Source: Bacteroidaceae bacterium
GTDB taxonomy: Bacteria; Bacteroidota; Bacteroidia; Bacteroidales; Bacteroidaceae
Reading direction: 5' to 3'
DNA: 64,000 nucleotides
NCBI GenBank assembly: GCA_024683455.1
Contig: JAIKYE010000032.1
Coordinates: forward strand, 1 to 64,000
Positions 1 through 9,371 of the stretch are shown piece by piece. Each line of letters opens with the position of its first letter. The stretch's first letter is position 1. The notes under the pieces were generated by a model. That model was given only the letters and a program-made list of their open reading frames with translations, was not told the origin of the DNA and did no database searches. Position numbers and translations under genes: made by a program.

Positions 1-207
1 TACCAGAGGAGAAACAACTTCGGCAGTAACCTTAGCACCATCAACAGCAGGAGCACCTACAGTGATGTTACCATCGTTGTCAACCAATAACACTTTCTCA
101 AACTCAACAGCCTGGCCTGCTTCTGCACCCTCGATGTGGTGTACGAAGAGCTTCTTACCAGCTTCAGCCTTGAACTGCTGACCGTTAATCTCTACGATTG
201 CGTACAT
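1..207 (-). CDS. rplU: 50S ribosomal protein L21 (3' part cut off by the window edge)
   Basis: The 69 visible codons begin [20 protein letters not shown] and match the N-terminus of bacterial L21, which binds 23S rRNA in the large subunit. The motif [20 protein letters not shown] is typical of the family. The ATG lies at 205-207. The gene has its own Bacteroidetes-type promoter about 90 bp upstream, so it is probably independent of the minus-strand operon that ends at 353. The usual neighbour rpmA would lie beyond the window edge. The identity is secure; the C-terminal third is not visible. Confidence 0.95.
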   Translation of the reverse strand, partial: MYAIVEINGQQFKAEAGKKLFVHHIEGAEAGQAVEFEKVLLVDNDGNITVGAPAVDGAKVTAEVVSPLV

Positions 208-290
208 TTTATTTTGTTTTTATAACGGGTTTGACCGGGAGGCGAAGTCATTTGTTGACTCACTTTTCTGAGCCCCTTCGGCATAAATCG
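208..290 (-). promoter_or_regulatory. Structured 5' leader of rplU (candidate)
   Basis: The roughly 80-nt untranslated leader can form consecutive hairpins on the minus strand, for example CTCA-gaaaag-TGAG and AGTCA-acaaa-TGACT, flanked by G-rich and C-rich segments that could pair. Autoregulatory leaders are common for ribosomal protein genes. I infer a regulatory leader here but cannot match it to a named RNA family. Confidence 0.3.
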
Positions 291-294
291 GCTG

Positions 295-326
295 CAAAAT
301 TATAACAAATTACTATAATGAGCAAA
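295..326 (-). promoter_or_regulatory. Promoter of rplU
   Basis: On the minus strand TTTG (323-326) and TAATTTTG (295-302) are separated by 20 bp, matching the Bacteroidetes sigma-ABfr consensus TTTG-N19-21-TAnnTTTG. Transcription would start near 288, about 80 nt before the ATG. Confidence 0.7.
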
Positions 327-352
327 TAAATCAGGTAAAATCTTTCTTCTAC

Positions 353-2068
353 CTATAGATTTGTATTTTGAAGTATGCTGTCAATCAGCTCTTCACGCAA
401 CAAACTGTCTGCTATGTGCTCTGCTTTTGCTCTTTCAAGGGCTCTTTGGTACTGCACATCTTCTTCAGCCTCTTTCGTTTGTCTTTCGCGCTTACCCCAT
501 GTGAGCTCATAATACCCCTTGTTTATTTCTTTTCTTTCTGGGTCATATACGAACAGGAAGGTATATAGGTGGCCTTCTTTCTCATTGCCGTCAAACTCGG
601 AGTATTGCTGTGTTGGGTATATTACGGCATAAGATGGTTCTCCCTTTTGCGCATGCTGGTTGATGCGCACAAAGAAATACTCTTGTTTCTTGTTGGCATA
701 CGCATTGGTAATCTGTATGGTGCTGTCCTGCTTGTTAACTTTAAAACACAGGTCGCAGTCTTTGGCACCAAACCAATCTTTGACAATGTAGCTGCTGTCA
801 TCCAGTGCAACAAGTTCTATCGGCGATGGTTCATTGGCTATGCATGTCCATCCGTTGGTCTGAACATTCCACACAGGCGTTGGTTGGAACAGCGTTGCCA
901 TGTATATGACGGTGGTATAGAGCCAATGTGCAATTACTCCTGCACCTATACCACCTATAATCTGACTTATGAAATCGTGAACCAACAGCTTTCGGTAGCC
1001 CATAGAATCCAACATAGCAGTATGGGTAGAAAGGAATCCGCTCCAACACATACCCATAGCGGTAAATACGGCTACGGCATTATCATTGATGATTCCCTTG
1101 GCTGTAAATTCGGGTATAAGGCTCAATGCTGCACCTACGGCTCCTAATGCTGTGATGGGGAAGGCGATAAGTTCTGGAGCCGTGAATCCAAACAGCCACT
1201 TGAAAAGCCAGTTCAGTTTACTGGCCAGTAAGGGGAGAAGTCCGCATCCCTGGAATGCCTCACCTGTATATACGACGATATCATTGCCGGCAGCATCGGT
1301 GCCTTCGTTGCTTCCTCCAAAGGTAAACATCATTACCATCGTACAGATAATAATAACACCAGGGATGATGGCCAAGCCAATCTCTACACCGGATTTTCCT
1401 CCATCCAGTAATGCATTAAGCACCCTGATGAATGTATTGGGTTTGTCTTCGTCGTCTGCCTGTAGTTTCTTTTTTTCTTCCTCTAAGAGTTCTATTTCTT
1501 GGGCTGATACAGCATCCTTTGTACGGTATTCAGGGTATTTCTTACAAATAAAATACTGCATGAGGCGGGTGGCAATGATACCACCGCTTGCTGCACCGAT
1601 TAGACCAACAAGCGGAGCTGCGAAGTAACCTTGGCCTATCATAAAGACAATGACCAGCAGTCCCATTCCGAATGCCGTTCCGAAGTTGGCCAACGAGATA
1701 AACTGATAGACTTTGAAGTACTTGGCAAAGTGCTTGTTCTTGCTCAGAGTTATGACGGCAGGATTATCGCTTAGGAAGGTCATAATACTGGCTACTACAG
1801 CTACTCCCGGCATATTGTACAAGGGACGCATTACGTGCCGGAGCATTACTTGTAGCAGATTTACAACGCCGAATTCTGTCAGGATCTTACTTAGTGCGCC
1901 CGTAAGCACACACATGCTCATGAGATAGAATACTGTATTCAGAAGCAGGCTGTGTGCCGTCTTCATGATGGTGTTGAGCATGTTTGTCATTCCCATTACA
2001 CTCCCCAGGTAACCAAACAGGGCGATGATGACGAGAAGACAGATGATACCGTTAGGTATTTTTTTCAT
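353..2068 (-). CDS. Gate/nucleoside-recognition-domain membrane protein with C-terminal soluble tail
   Basis: This 571-aa polytopic inner-membrane protein resembles the nucleoside-recognition (Gate) family related to spore maturation proteins SpmA/SpmB. Hydrophobic helices run from residue 8 to about 395. The first Gate-like unit carries the FLSDNPAVITLSKNKHF segment near residue 100 and a second unit begins near residue 225. The last 170 residues are hydrophilic and end in a charged helix. Transport substrate and role are not known for this family, and the nucleoside label is only a domain name. It is the last gene of the ftsK-led run, 25 bp after the outer-membrane protein gene. The soluble C-terminal extension is unusual; I do not recognise its fold. 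Confidence 0.6.
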   Translation of the reverse strand: MKKIPNGIICLLVIIALFGYLGSVMGMTNMLNTIMKTAHSLLLNTVFYLMSMCVLTGALSKILTEFGVVNLLQVMLRHVMRPLYNMPGVAVVASIMTFLSDNPAVITLSKNKHFAKYFKVYQFISLANFGTAFGMGLLVIVFMIGQGYFAAPLVGLIGAASGGIIATRLMQYFICKKYPEYRTKDAVSAQEIELLEEEKKKLQADDEDKPNTFIRVLNALLDGGKSGVEIGLAIIPGVIIICTMVMMFTFGGSNEGTDAAGNDIVVYTGEAFQGCGLLPLLASKLNWLFKWLFGFTAPELIAFPITALGAVGAALSLIPEFTAKGIINDNAVAVFTAMGMCWSGFLSTHTAMLDSMGYRKLLVHDFISQIIGGIGAGVIAHWLYTTVIYMATLFQPTPVWNVQTNGWTCIANEPSPIELVALDDSSYIVKDWFGAKDCDLCFKVNKQDSTIQITNAYANKKQEYFFVRINQHAQKGEPSYAVIYPTQQYSEFDGNEKEGHLYTFLFVYDPERKEINKGYYELTWGKRERQTKEAEEDVQYQRALERAKAEHIADSLLREELIDSILQNTNL

Positions 2069-2093
2069 AAATTAGATATTTGGCTTTTTTCTT

Positions 2094-2891
2094 TTAGAAG
2101 ATTCTTCCGCAGATACGGAAATTGAGAACGGGATATACCTTGAACTTGCTGATAATGCGGAATGCACCACCATCCTTACCATCCCAGTCCTGTTTCGTTA
2201 ACTCTATGCCGTTGTGATCCACAACAGTGGGGGTGCCCCAGAACATGGCACCTATATCAAACTTAAAGCCGATGGGCTTATGCTTGACAACTCCTCGGCC
2301 GAATCCGATTCCTACGTAAGGCTTGAAGGATTGTGTCTTCAGTGTAGCTTTCACGTTTCCTTGTGCATCGGGAGTGAGCAGATAATCACCCATCTTCAGA
2401 CCGATTCTACTCTGTTCGGGCATTCCCAATGTCTCCATCACTTCGTTGGCACGATTGATGGGAGCCAACTGACCGTCATTCGTATTATATACCTCTATAA
2501 TATCGCTTCCACCGAAATAACCTCCTACTGTTACATGAAAACTGCTGATGACAAAGGGCATGAAGTTTACCATAACCTTTCCGTTCAGCATTGTCAGTTT
2601 GCCTTGAACAGGGATTTCGCTAAAATTAACCTGCTCCTGTGCAGGAAGAAATGAGTTTATCTCGTTCAGAGGCAGATTTAAGTGCACGTTGGTGCTGTAT
2701 TTGATTCTGGGCATGATGCTGAAACCAGCCTGTACGTCAAAGAATCTGGTAACGGGTACGGCCACATCAGCTCCTATTCCGGTTGTTCCTACGTTAGCAC
2801 CTACGCTTAGGTGGTTCAGAATTCCTAATGTTGCATTTGCACTTTGCGTTATAGCTAAAGTTGCAAAAAGAATCATGAAAAATCTTCTCAT
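2094..2891 (-). CDS. Outer-membrane beta-barrel-like protein
   Basis: The 265-aa product starts MRRFFMILFATLAITQSANA, a classic signal peptide; the ATG at 2889-2891 is preferred over a longer frame that would run into the ABC gene. Beyond the signal it alternates short beta segments and ends in phenylalanine (RICGRIF), as outer-membrane barrels often do. Segments such as LSVGANVGTTGIGADVAVPV and FKPYVGIGFGRG look like membrane strands. No enzymatic motif is visible. It lies 22 bp downstream of the ABC ATPase gene and 25 bp upstream of the Gate-domain gene. The barrel assignment is inference from pattern; the ligand is unknown. Confidence 0.6.
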   Translation of the reverse strand: MRRFFMILFATLAITQSANATLGILNHLSVGANVGTTGIGADVAVPVTRFFDVQAGFSIMPRIKYSTNVHLNLPLNEINSFLPAQEQVNFSEIPVQGKLTMLNGKVMVNFMPFVISSFHVTVGGYFGGSDIIEVYNTNDGQLAPINRANEVMETLGMPEQSRIGLKMGDYLLTPDAQGNVKATLKTQSFKPYVGIGFGRGVVKHKPIGFKFDIGAMFWGTPTVVDHNGIELTKQDWDGKDGGAFRIISKFKVYPVLNFRICGRIF

Positions 2892-2913
2892 TATCTTTGT
2901 TAGTTTAGTGTTA

Positions 2914-3633
2914 TTAATCCGTGACTTGGAAATATTCTTCGAGTTCACCCTGTGCCTGACCGTCACTATTATCAATATCCTTGATGATTACGCCATGTTC
3001 CAGCAGCGCGATTCTTGGACAGATATCTACTGTATGTTGCAGGTTATGACTACTGATCAGTATGGTAGCATGAGTTTCCTCGTTGTATTTCTTTAACAGG
3101 TGTTTGATGGCACTCTGGCTTGTGGGGTCCAGGAAGTTGAAAGGCTCGTCCAGAATCAGTACCTGAGGTTGTAACAGCATGGCAGCAATGATTCCTACCT
3201 TCTGTTTGTTTCCTGCTGAGAGATTTCTGATGTATTTCTTCTGCCCAAGAATCTCGTCAGACATAAAATGCTTGAACTTATCCATGAATAGCTGAAGATC
3301 GTCGGGACCGATCCCACAGATTTCTGCTATGAACTGGAAATATTCATCGGGGGTGAGATAGTCTATCAGAAAGCTGTCATCTACGTATGCACCGGTCCAG
3401 TCTTTCCACTCCTCGGTTTCGGCTACGTTGACATCCTTCTCGCGGTCCATCATTCTTACCGTTCCCTCATCAGCTTTTATGAGATCCAGAATCAGACGGA
3501 AGAGTGTACTCTTACCTGCTCCGTTGTTACCTACGAGCCCTAAGATTTCTCCGCTATGAACCTCGAAACTGTCTATGTTTACGGCAGTTTTCTCTCCAAA
3601 TTTTTTCTTTAAGTTTTGTATGATGATATTCAT
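2914..3633 (-). CDS. ABC transporter ATP-binding protein
   Basis: The 239-aa ATPase has Walker A GNNGAGKST near residue 36, the signature LSAGNKQKVG near 137, and Walker B VLILDEPFNFLDP near 156 followed by the switch histidine in ILISSHNL. The order and size fit a single ABC-2-type ATPase subunit. The partner is almost certainly the membrane protein encoded 12 bp upstream (3646-5145). The substrate cannot be told from sequence. Confidence 0.9.
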   Translation of the reverse strand: MNIIIQNLKKKFGEKTAVNIDSFEVHSGEILGLVGNNGAGKSTLFRLILDLIKADEGTVRMMDREKDVNVAETEEWKDWTGAYVDDSFLIDYLTPDEYFQFIAEICGIGPDDLQLFMDKFKHFMSDEILGQKKYIRNLSAGNKQKVGIIAAMLLQPQVLILDEPFNFLDPTSQSAIKHLLKKYNEETHATILISSHNLQHTVDICPRIALLEHGVIIKDIDNSDGQAQGELEEYFQVTD

Positions 3634-3645
3634 GACCCCTCTTTT

Positions 3646-5145
3646 TTATGAATTTCTGGTAGCACGGTACCCCTCCATGTTTACGTATCTGCGTACCATA
3701 AACCGCTTATATATATTTCTAAGCCAGATTTTATGTGTTGCAAAACCTATTGCTCCTAAGCAAATCATGGTAAGATATCCCCACTGTTCACCAAGAAGCT
3801 TAATGGAAAGTCTCTCTATACCCACAGGTACAAGGAAAATAGCAAGAGTAACCATTTTTTGCATGACACTGTTTTGCTTACCAGTAATCTTTTTGTTCAG
3901 TGGAAGGGTATCTTTGTTATAAACTGCCATCTGGAAAAGAAAAGGGTAGAGTACACCTATGGTAAAGAATAGGTACCCTAAGTTCATCCATACGGACAAC
4001 TCGCCCTTTATCATCAGCGGAATGAATAATATGGGAGGAATCACCAGCAGCAGCGAGTTGAAGTAGTATTTGGCACGGAGTAGATCATAGATACTCTCCC
4101 TACGGCTCATCAATCCGTCGATGTAGTTCCCCTCGTGGCACATAATGCTGCCCAGTGTTATCACTCCAAGAATAATGTAATTATATAGGCATACGTAGCT
4201 CTTTCCTAATCCACTGCTATATGCATCGGTGAAGAACATCATGAGACAAAACACGAGCATCATGCTCAATCCTGTGGCAAACTGTATCTTAACGTTTTTG
4301 TTACGCGTTTTTGTGCGCACCTCTAACTTCATGTATTCGCCGATACGGCCATATCGGTTCAGGAACGTCATCTTGGCAGTTTTCTTTACCTCTACATTTT
4401 CTTTATTACCTATCTCGTTGTAAACCATAGTGCTTAGCAACAGATAGTTAGAGTAATAGAGAAGGGCAACAACGGCAATAATCGCTAGAAAGCATACCAT
4501 CTTCCAATTGGCCAATTCGTCCATGAGTAGGGTACATGGCATATCCAGCCAGTTGTTGTCAGGGACAAACATGGCAGCAATAATAGCGCCATGTATTATA
4601 ATAGGTATAGTAATCCATGCCAGATGTTTTACCAACAGGGTACGGACGAAGAGATAGCAGAAGCCGTTTGCTATACATAGTATCCACCAACCCAGTAGCC
4701 AGCCGGCAAATTTTATCCATCCTAATGGAATGGCTATGGCGATAAGCCCAAACGGGATGAGCATAAAGCCCCAGAACATGTTCCCAATGCTTAGTGCTGA
4801 ACAGTTCAGATACATTCGCATCAGGAACGACCTGCGTATAGGCATCAGCGTATATGGCTTTGCCTGATTCGCAGGGGTTTCCTGTAAGATGAACCTCAAC
4901 CAGAAGTCTAGCATCAGGATGGCTGGCAGCCAGCCGTCCAAAACATGATAGGCGGCTACACCGTTGTAGGAACCCTTTAGGCTTATTGCCAGTGTTACAC
5001 CTATAAAGACTAGAACTGCTGCATAATACAGCAATGTTAATATGAATATAAACTTCACGAAGCGGTTCTTCCCAAACATGGGATGACGCCGCTCCCTCAG
5101 TCTTTCGTTTTTTATGAGTAGTTTGTATAGTTGATACTTACTCAT
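3646..5145 (-). CDS. Multi-spanning membrane protein, probable ABC permease partner (DUF5687-like)
   Basis: This 499-aa protein has about twelve hydrophobic helices and a short basic N-terminus (MSKYQLYKLLIKNERLRERR). In Bacteroidetes, proteins of this size and layout encoded next to an ABC ATPase fall in the DUF5687 family of presumed permeases; I assign it there tentatively. The start overlaps the end of trxB by 8 bp and the ATPase gene follows after 12 bp, so the two are probably translated together. No substrate-specifying motif is visible. Confidence 0.6.
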   Translation of the reverse strand: MSKYQLYKLLIKNERLRERRHPMFGKNRFVKFIFILTLLYYAAVLVFIGVTLAISLKGSYNGVAAYHVLDGWLPAILMLDFWLRFILQETPANQAKPYTLMPIRRSFLMRMYLNCSALSIGNMFWGFMLIPFGLIAIAIPLGWIKFAGWLLGWWILCIANGFCYLFVRTLLVKHLAWITIPIIIHGAIIAAMFVPDNNWLDMPCTLLMDELANWKMVCFLAIIAVVALLYYSNYLLLSTMVYNEIGNKENVEVKKTAKMTFLNRYGRIGEYMKLEVRTKTRNKNVKIQFATGLSMMLVFCLMMFFTDAYSSGLGKSYVCLYNYIILGVITLGSIMCHEGNYIDGLMSRRESIYDLLRAKYYFNSLLLVIPPILFIPLMIKGELSVWMNLGYLFFTIGVLYPFLFQMAVYNKDTLPLNKKITGKQNSVMQKMVTLAIFLVPVGIERLSIKLLGEQWGYLTMICLGAIGFATHKIWLRNIYKRFMVRRYVNMEGYRATRNS

Positions 5146-6073
5146 TATCCTTTAGGTATTTTTCTGCCTCCATTGCAGCTTTAGCACCTGAGGCGGCTGC
5201 TATAATAGCCTGACGATAATGTGGGTCTGCTACATCGCCGGCTGCATAGACGCCAGGAAGAGTCGTGCATGGTGTATCCTCCTTTGTGACAATATACCCT
5301 TGCTCGTCCACCTTGATCCAGGGCGAGAATAGCTCGCTGTTGGGGTGGTGACCGATGGCCAGGAAGAAGCCGTCTATGGGTAAGTCGTATTTTCGTTCTT
5401 CTGCTTCACCTTTCTTATAAACAAGATGTGCACCCTCAACTCCGTTTTCTCCAAACAGTCCCAAGGTATTTGTCTCAAAGAGTATCTCTATCTTTTCATT
5501 GTTCATTACTCTCTCCTGCATGATCTGGCTGGCACGCAGGAAGGGCTTTCTGACTATCAGATAAACCTTGCTGGCAAGTCCTGCCAAGTATGAAGCCTCC
5601 TCGCAGGCAGTATCGCCACCACCCACTACAGCTACCACCTTCTTTCTGTAGAAGAATCCGTCGCAGGTTGCACAGGCACTGACGCCCTGTCCCATGTATT
5701 TCTGCTCGTCAGACAGTCCCAGATATTTGGCACTGGCACCCGTTGCTATGATAACGGTGTTGGCCTGAATCTCCTCTCCGTCGTCCAACCATACCTTATA
5801 AGGTTGGGCGCTGAGGTCTGCCTTTGTGACTATATTGGTCAGAATCTTTGTTCCGAAGCGTTCTGCCTGCTGACGCATGTTGTCCATCAGCTCGTTGGCA
5901 TCTATACCCTCGGGGAAACCAGGGAAGTTCTCAACGTCTGTTGTGGTCGTAAGCTGACCGCCAGGCTGAATGCCTTCTATAAGTAAAGGTTCTATTCCTG
6001 CTCGTCCGGCATAGATTCCTGCTGTGTATCCTGCAGGTCCGCTTCCTATAATAAGTAATTTGGTCTGTAACAT
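5138..6073 (-). CDS. trxB: Thioredoxin-disulfide reductase
   Basis: The 311-aa flavoprotein transfers electrons from NADPH to thioredoxin. The FAD-binding GSGPAG lies at residues 10-15, the redox-active CATC at 134-137, the NADPH-binding GGGDTA near 152, and the C-terminal FAD motif GVYAAGDVAD near 274. Length and order match bacterial low-molecular-weight TrxB. It sits inside the ftsK run, 16 bp after the lolA-like gene, and overlaps the downstream permease gene by 8 bp. Confidence 0.96.
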   Translation of the reverse strand: MLQTKLLIIGSGPAGYTAGIYAGRAGIEPLLIEGIQPGGQLTTTTDVENFPGFPEGIDANELMDNMRQQAERFGTKILTNIVTKADLSAQPYKVWLDDGEEIQANTVIIATGASAKYLGLSDEQKYMGQGVSACATCDGFFYRKKVVAVVGGGDTACEEASYLAGLASKVYLIVRKPFLRASQIMQERVMNNEKIEILFETNTLGLFGENGVEGAHLVYKKGEAEERKYDLPIDGFFLAIGHHPNSELFSPWIKVDEQGYIVTKEDTPCTTLPGVYAAGDVADPHYRQAIIAAASGAKAAMEAEKYLKDNE

Positions 6074-6089
6074 GTTTTTCTTTCGTTTT

Positions 6090-6713
6090 TTATCTAAGAT
6101 CTATTATTTCTACGTTTGGGAATTCTCCTTTGGGGAACTCAAAGTCAGTATCCTTAAAGTGCTGATTACCCTGTAGGGAATGTATGCTTACCCTGTTCCA
6201 GCTGTTATCTTGTCGTACGCGTACGCAGAGTGGGGTATAGTCGTCCTTTGTTACATCCACGTACATTTCCTGTGCATTGCTGCCGGCATAACGTGCCACC
6301 AAGTGAACCTCATAGACATCTTTTCCACGCAACTTCGTCTGGCGGACATCCATCTTGTACCCTTTCTTGTACATATTGATAAATGAATAGGGATTCATAT
6401 TTGCCATCTCGCGTTCTGTGGGAGTGCTTACGTTTACCTCTCCGCTTTCAGGCATCATGCTCCATTGTGTTTTCCCATTGTACCACATCTTCATGTCGTC
6501 TGTGGATAGCTGCATCTTTTTCCCTTGCAGCATCATGGTACCCTTGGTGCTGGCCTGTTCCGTTGTTCCGTTGAATGTTGTAGCTGTGAATGATGCCTTT
6601 ACATCTCCCATTTTCTTTATCTTAGATGCTGTGGCATCTAGAATCTGCTTGGCGTTCTGGCCCATACATCCTATAGACATGAGCAACAGAATTACACTCA
6701 GTATCTTTCTCAT
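6090..6713 (-). CDS. LolA-like outer-membrane lipoprotein carrier protein
   Basis: The 207-aa periplasmic protein starts with a signal peptide (MRKILSVILLLMSIGCMG) and then the LolA pattern AKQILDATASKIKKMGDVKA, a run of beta strands, and the MWYNGKTQWSM segment. LolA-type carriers ferry lipoproteins or other lipids across the periplasm; the Bacteroidetes paralogues are diverse, so the cargo is uncertain. It follows ftsK by 17 bp and precedes trxB by 16 bp, an arrangement recurrent in Bacteroidales. Confidence 0.8.
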   Translation of the reverse strand: MRKILSVILLLMSIGCMGQNAKQILDATASKIKKMGDVKASFTATTFNGTTEQASTKGTMMLQGKKMQLSTDDMKMWYNGKTQWSMMPESGEVNVSTPTEREMANMNPYSFINMYKKGYKMDVRQTKLRGKDVYEVHLVARYAGSNAQEMYVDVTKDDYTPLCVRVRQDNSWNRVSIHSLQGNQHFKDTDFEFPKGEFPNVEIIDLR

Positions 6714-6730
6714 TTCCTCTTTATTCTATG

Positions 6731-9247
6731 TTATCCTATGTTATCCAATCTGAATTGCAAATCCTCTTCGCTGACACACAGCACCTCGCGTGGCTTGCTT
6801 CCCTTGGCAGGGCCTACGATACCTACCTTCTCCAACTGGTCCATCAGTCGTCCGGCTCTGTTGTATCCGATGCTGAACTTACGCTGAATCATACTGGTAC
6901 TTCCGCTTTGTTCAAGCACTACCATACGGGCAACCTCATTGAACATGGGGTCCAGATGGTTCAGGTCAACGTCTGGTCCGTCTCCGTCTTCACCACCATC
7001 CATGGGCACCTCTGGCAATGGGAATGGCGCGTTGTAGCTTTGTTGACAAGCGATGTATGATGTTATATCCTCTACCTCTGGAGTATCCACGAAAGCACAC
7101 TGAACACGTACTGGGTCATTGCCAGAGAGGAACAGCATATCACCCTTACCTATCAACTGGTTGGCTCCTGTACGGTCGAGGATGGTCTTACTATCGATAG
7201 AACTTGCCACCTTGAATGCCAGTCGGGCAGGGAAGTTCGCCTTGATGGTACCTGTGATGATGTTCGTGGTAGGACGCTGCGTAGCGATAATCATGTGAAT
7301 ACCTACGGCGCGGGCCAACTGAGCGATACGTGCGATGGGCAGCTCTATCTCCTTACCTGCCGTCATGATCAAGTCGCCGAACTCATCTATGATAACCACG
7401 ATGTAGGGCATGAACTTATGTCCGTTGTTGGGGTTCAACTGACGGTCCTTGAACTTCTGGTTGTATTCCTTTACATTTCTGGCTCTTGCCTTCTTCAGGA
7501 GGTCATAGCGGGTATCCATCTCCACACAGAGACTCTTCAGCGTCTGGATAACCTTGTTTACGTCCGTTATGATGGGCTCCTCTGTGCCCTCGTTTCCTTC
7601 CACCTGTGCCAAGAAATGATTGACGATAGGATTGTAAACGCTGAACTCTACCTTCTTGGGGTCAACCATCACAAATTTCAGTTCAGCAGGATGCTTTTTG
7701 TACAACAGAGATGTGATAATGGCATTCAGACCTACAGACTTACCCTGACCCGTAGCACCGGCTACCAGCAGGTGAGGCATCTTGGCCAGGTCCACCATAA
7801 AGACTTCGTTGGTAATGGTCTTACCGAGTGCCATAGGCAACTCATAATCCGTCTCTTGGAACTTGCGGCTGTTGATAACGCTCTCCATGGAAACCATTTG
7901 AGGCTTCGCATTGGGAACCTCTATACCTATGGTACCCTTTCCTGGTATAGGAGCGATGATACGGATTCCTAAGGCGCTAAGGCTAAGTGCAATATCGTCC
8001 TCCAATCCGCGTATCCTGCTGATTCGGATACCAGGTGCGGGTGTTATCTCATACAGCGTAATGGTTGGTCCGATGGTAGCCTTGATGCTGGAGATTTCCA
8101 CGCCAAAGTATGACAGAACTTTGATAATCTTGTTCTTGTTGGCCTGCTGCTCCTCCATATCCACGTTCGACTGGATATTGTCGTAATGCTTCAGCAAGTC
8201 GAGAGTGGGGTACTTGTAGTGCTCCAAGTCCAACTTCGGGTCGTAGGGTTCCAGCGTACCTTCACCTGTTATATCAGCCTTCTCTGGGTCTTCGCCCACC
8301 ACTACCTTCATATCTTCTGTAGGATTGGCGAATTCCAGAGGTAATGCCTGCTCTCCAACCTTAAGGGGAATCTCTACATCGCCTGTTGCTGTTCCAAAGT
8401 CTATGGTTGTCGCAGTCTTTGACGGCTCATCCTCGAACGGAATGGTATTCTCTATCTTCAGCGCCACTTCCTCGCTTGTTGTTAGCGGAGCCTCTTCTTC
8501 ATCCAAATCATTTTCCAGACCCTCGCTATCCTCATCCTCAGCCAATTCCTCTTCCTGCACAGCCAGATTGTTCTTGGCAGTTCTGTTGACAATGTTCCTG
8601 ACGGCTGTTATAGCCTCTCCGCTCAGGTAAAAGGTGTACAGCAGGGCAGTAATAACCAAAGTGATGAAGGCACCTACGTTTCCTACTTTCTCGATGAGTA
8701 GCGTGATTTCGTTGTAACCTATCATTCCGCCCCAGTTGATGTATCCTTCCTGCAAGGTCTCGAAGTGCAATTGTAGGAAAGACATAAAGGCCGATATCCA
8801 TATCATCAGAATCATGCAGTTCAGGAACCACTTGTGCAGACGCACCTTGATGGTTCCCATGATACGAATTCCTGTGGCCACCAATAGTATGGGTATAAAT
8901 ATCGAAGCTATTCCGAATGTGTTCTCCATTAGCCAGTATGCAATCCAGAAACCAAATATTCCCAACCAGTTTGTAGCAGGCAAATAAGAGTTGCTTATCA
9001 GCTTCTGGTCTTCGTCGCCTGTGAAGATGTGTGAGATAAGGGCCAGCAAGACACATAGTGAGACACATGCCAGGATGAAGCCCCACACAAATTTCATGTT
9101 GTCGCTATGCTCTGCAACCTTCTCTGTATCAACATCATCTTGGTTCTTTATGTTTGTCTTAAACCATCCGAAGGCCTTTTTCATTGGACTGACTTCTTTG
9201 CTTGTTTTTCTGTTCTTATGTTTGTTGTCGCTAACTTTTGCGGTCAT
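6731..9247 (-). CDS. ftsK: DNA translocase FtsK
   Basis: The 838-aa septal DNA pump has about four membrane helices between residues 50 and 210, an acidic linker from 225 to 330, and a RecA-like motor with Walker A GATGQGKS near residue 495 and Walker B YIVVIIDEFGDL. The C-terminal gamma winged helix (SMIQRKFSIGYNRAGRLMDQ, about 780-800) would recognise polar sequences and XerD. It clears the dimeric terminus region during division. It heads the minus-strand run, with ATG at 9245-9247 and a promoter-like element just upstream. Confidence 0.95.
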   Translation of the reverse strand: MTAKVSDNKHKNRKTSKEVSPMKKAFGWFKTNIKNQDDVDTEKVAEHSDNMKFVWGFILACVSLCVLLALISHIFTGDEDQKLISNSYLPATNWLGIFGFWIAYWLMENTFGIASIFIPILLVATGIRIMGTIKVRLHKWFLNCMILMIWISAFMSFLQLHFETLQEGYINWGGMIGYNEITLLIEKVGNVGAFITLVITALLYTFYLSGEAITAVRNIVNRTAKNNLAVQEEELAEDEDSEGLENDLDEEEAPLTTSEEVALKIENTIPFEDEPSKTATTIDFGTATGDVEIPLKVGEQALPLEFANPTEDMKVVVGEDPEKADITGEGTLEPYDPKLDLEHYKYPTLDLLKHYDNIQSNVDMEEQQANKNKIIKVLSYFGVEISSIKATIGPTITLYEITPAPGIRISRIRGLEDDIALSLSALGIRIIAPIPGKGTIGIEVPNAKPQMVSMESVINSRKFQETDYELPMALGKTITNEVFMVDLAKMPHLLVAGATGQGKSVGLNAIITSLLYKKHPAELKFVMVDPKKVEFSVYNPIVNHFLAQVEGNEGTEEPIITDVNKVIQTLKSLCVEMDTRYDLLKKARARNVKEYNQKFKDRQLNPNNGHKFMPYIVVIIDEFGDLIMTAGKEIELPIARIAQLARAVGIHMIIATQRPTTNIITGTIKANFPARLAFKVASSIDSKTILDRTGANQLIGKGDMLFLSGNDPVRVQCAFVDTPEVEDITSYIACQQSYNAPFPLPEVPMDGGEDGDGPDVDLNHLDPMFNEVARMVVLEQSGSTSMIQRKFSIGYNRAGRLMDQLEKVGIVGPAKGSKPREVLCVSEEDLQFRLDNIG

Positions 9248-9275
9248 ATTTTGTCTTTATTATATAAAACGTCTG

Positions 9276-9283
9276 CAAATTTA
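9276..9283 (-). promoter_or_regulatory. -7 element of the ftsK promoter
   Basis: TAAATTTG on the minus strand about 30 bp before the ftsK ATG matches the Bacteroidetes -7 consensus. No convincing -33 TTTG lies at the expected distance. Confidence 0.45.
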
Positions 9284-9325
9284 ATGTAAATTCTTCAATT
9301 ATTTCTTAATTTGGCGGTTTTTTTA

Positions 9326-9333
9326 TACTTTTG
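9326..9333 (+). promoter_or_regulatory. -7 element of the DUF5063/exonuclease promoter
   Basis: TACTTTTG on the plus strand lies 38 bp before the ATG of the DUF5063 gene and matches TAnnTTTG. The -33 region is weak. Confidence 0.5.
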
Positions 9334-9371
9334 CAACAAATTTTGTGGACCCCCAAAGAAAGGATGTTTAG

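Noticed and set aside
8538-9086. 182-codon minus-strand frame in a second frame of ftsK
   Set aside because: It lies wholly inside the membrane-domain region of ftsK and has no independent protein character.
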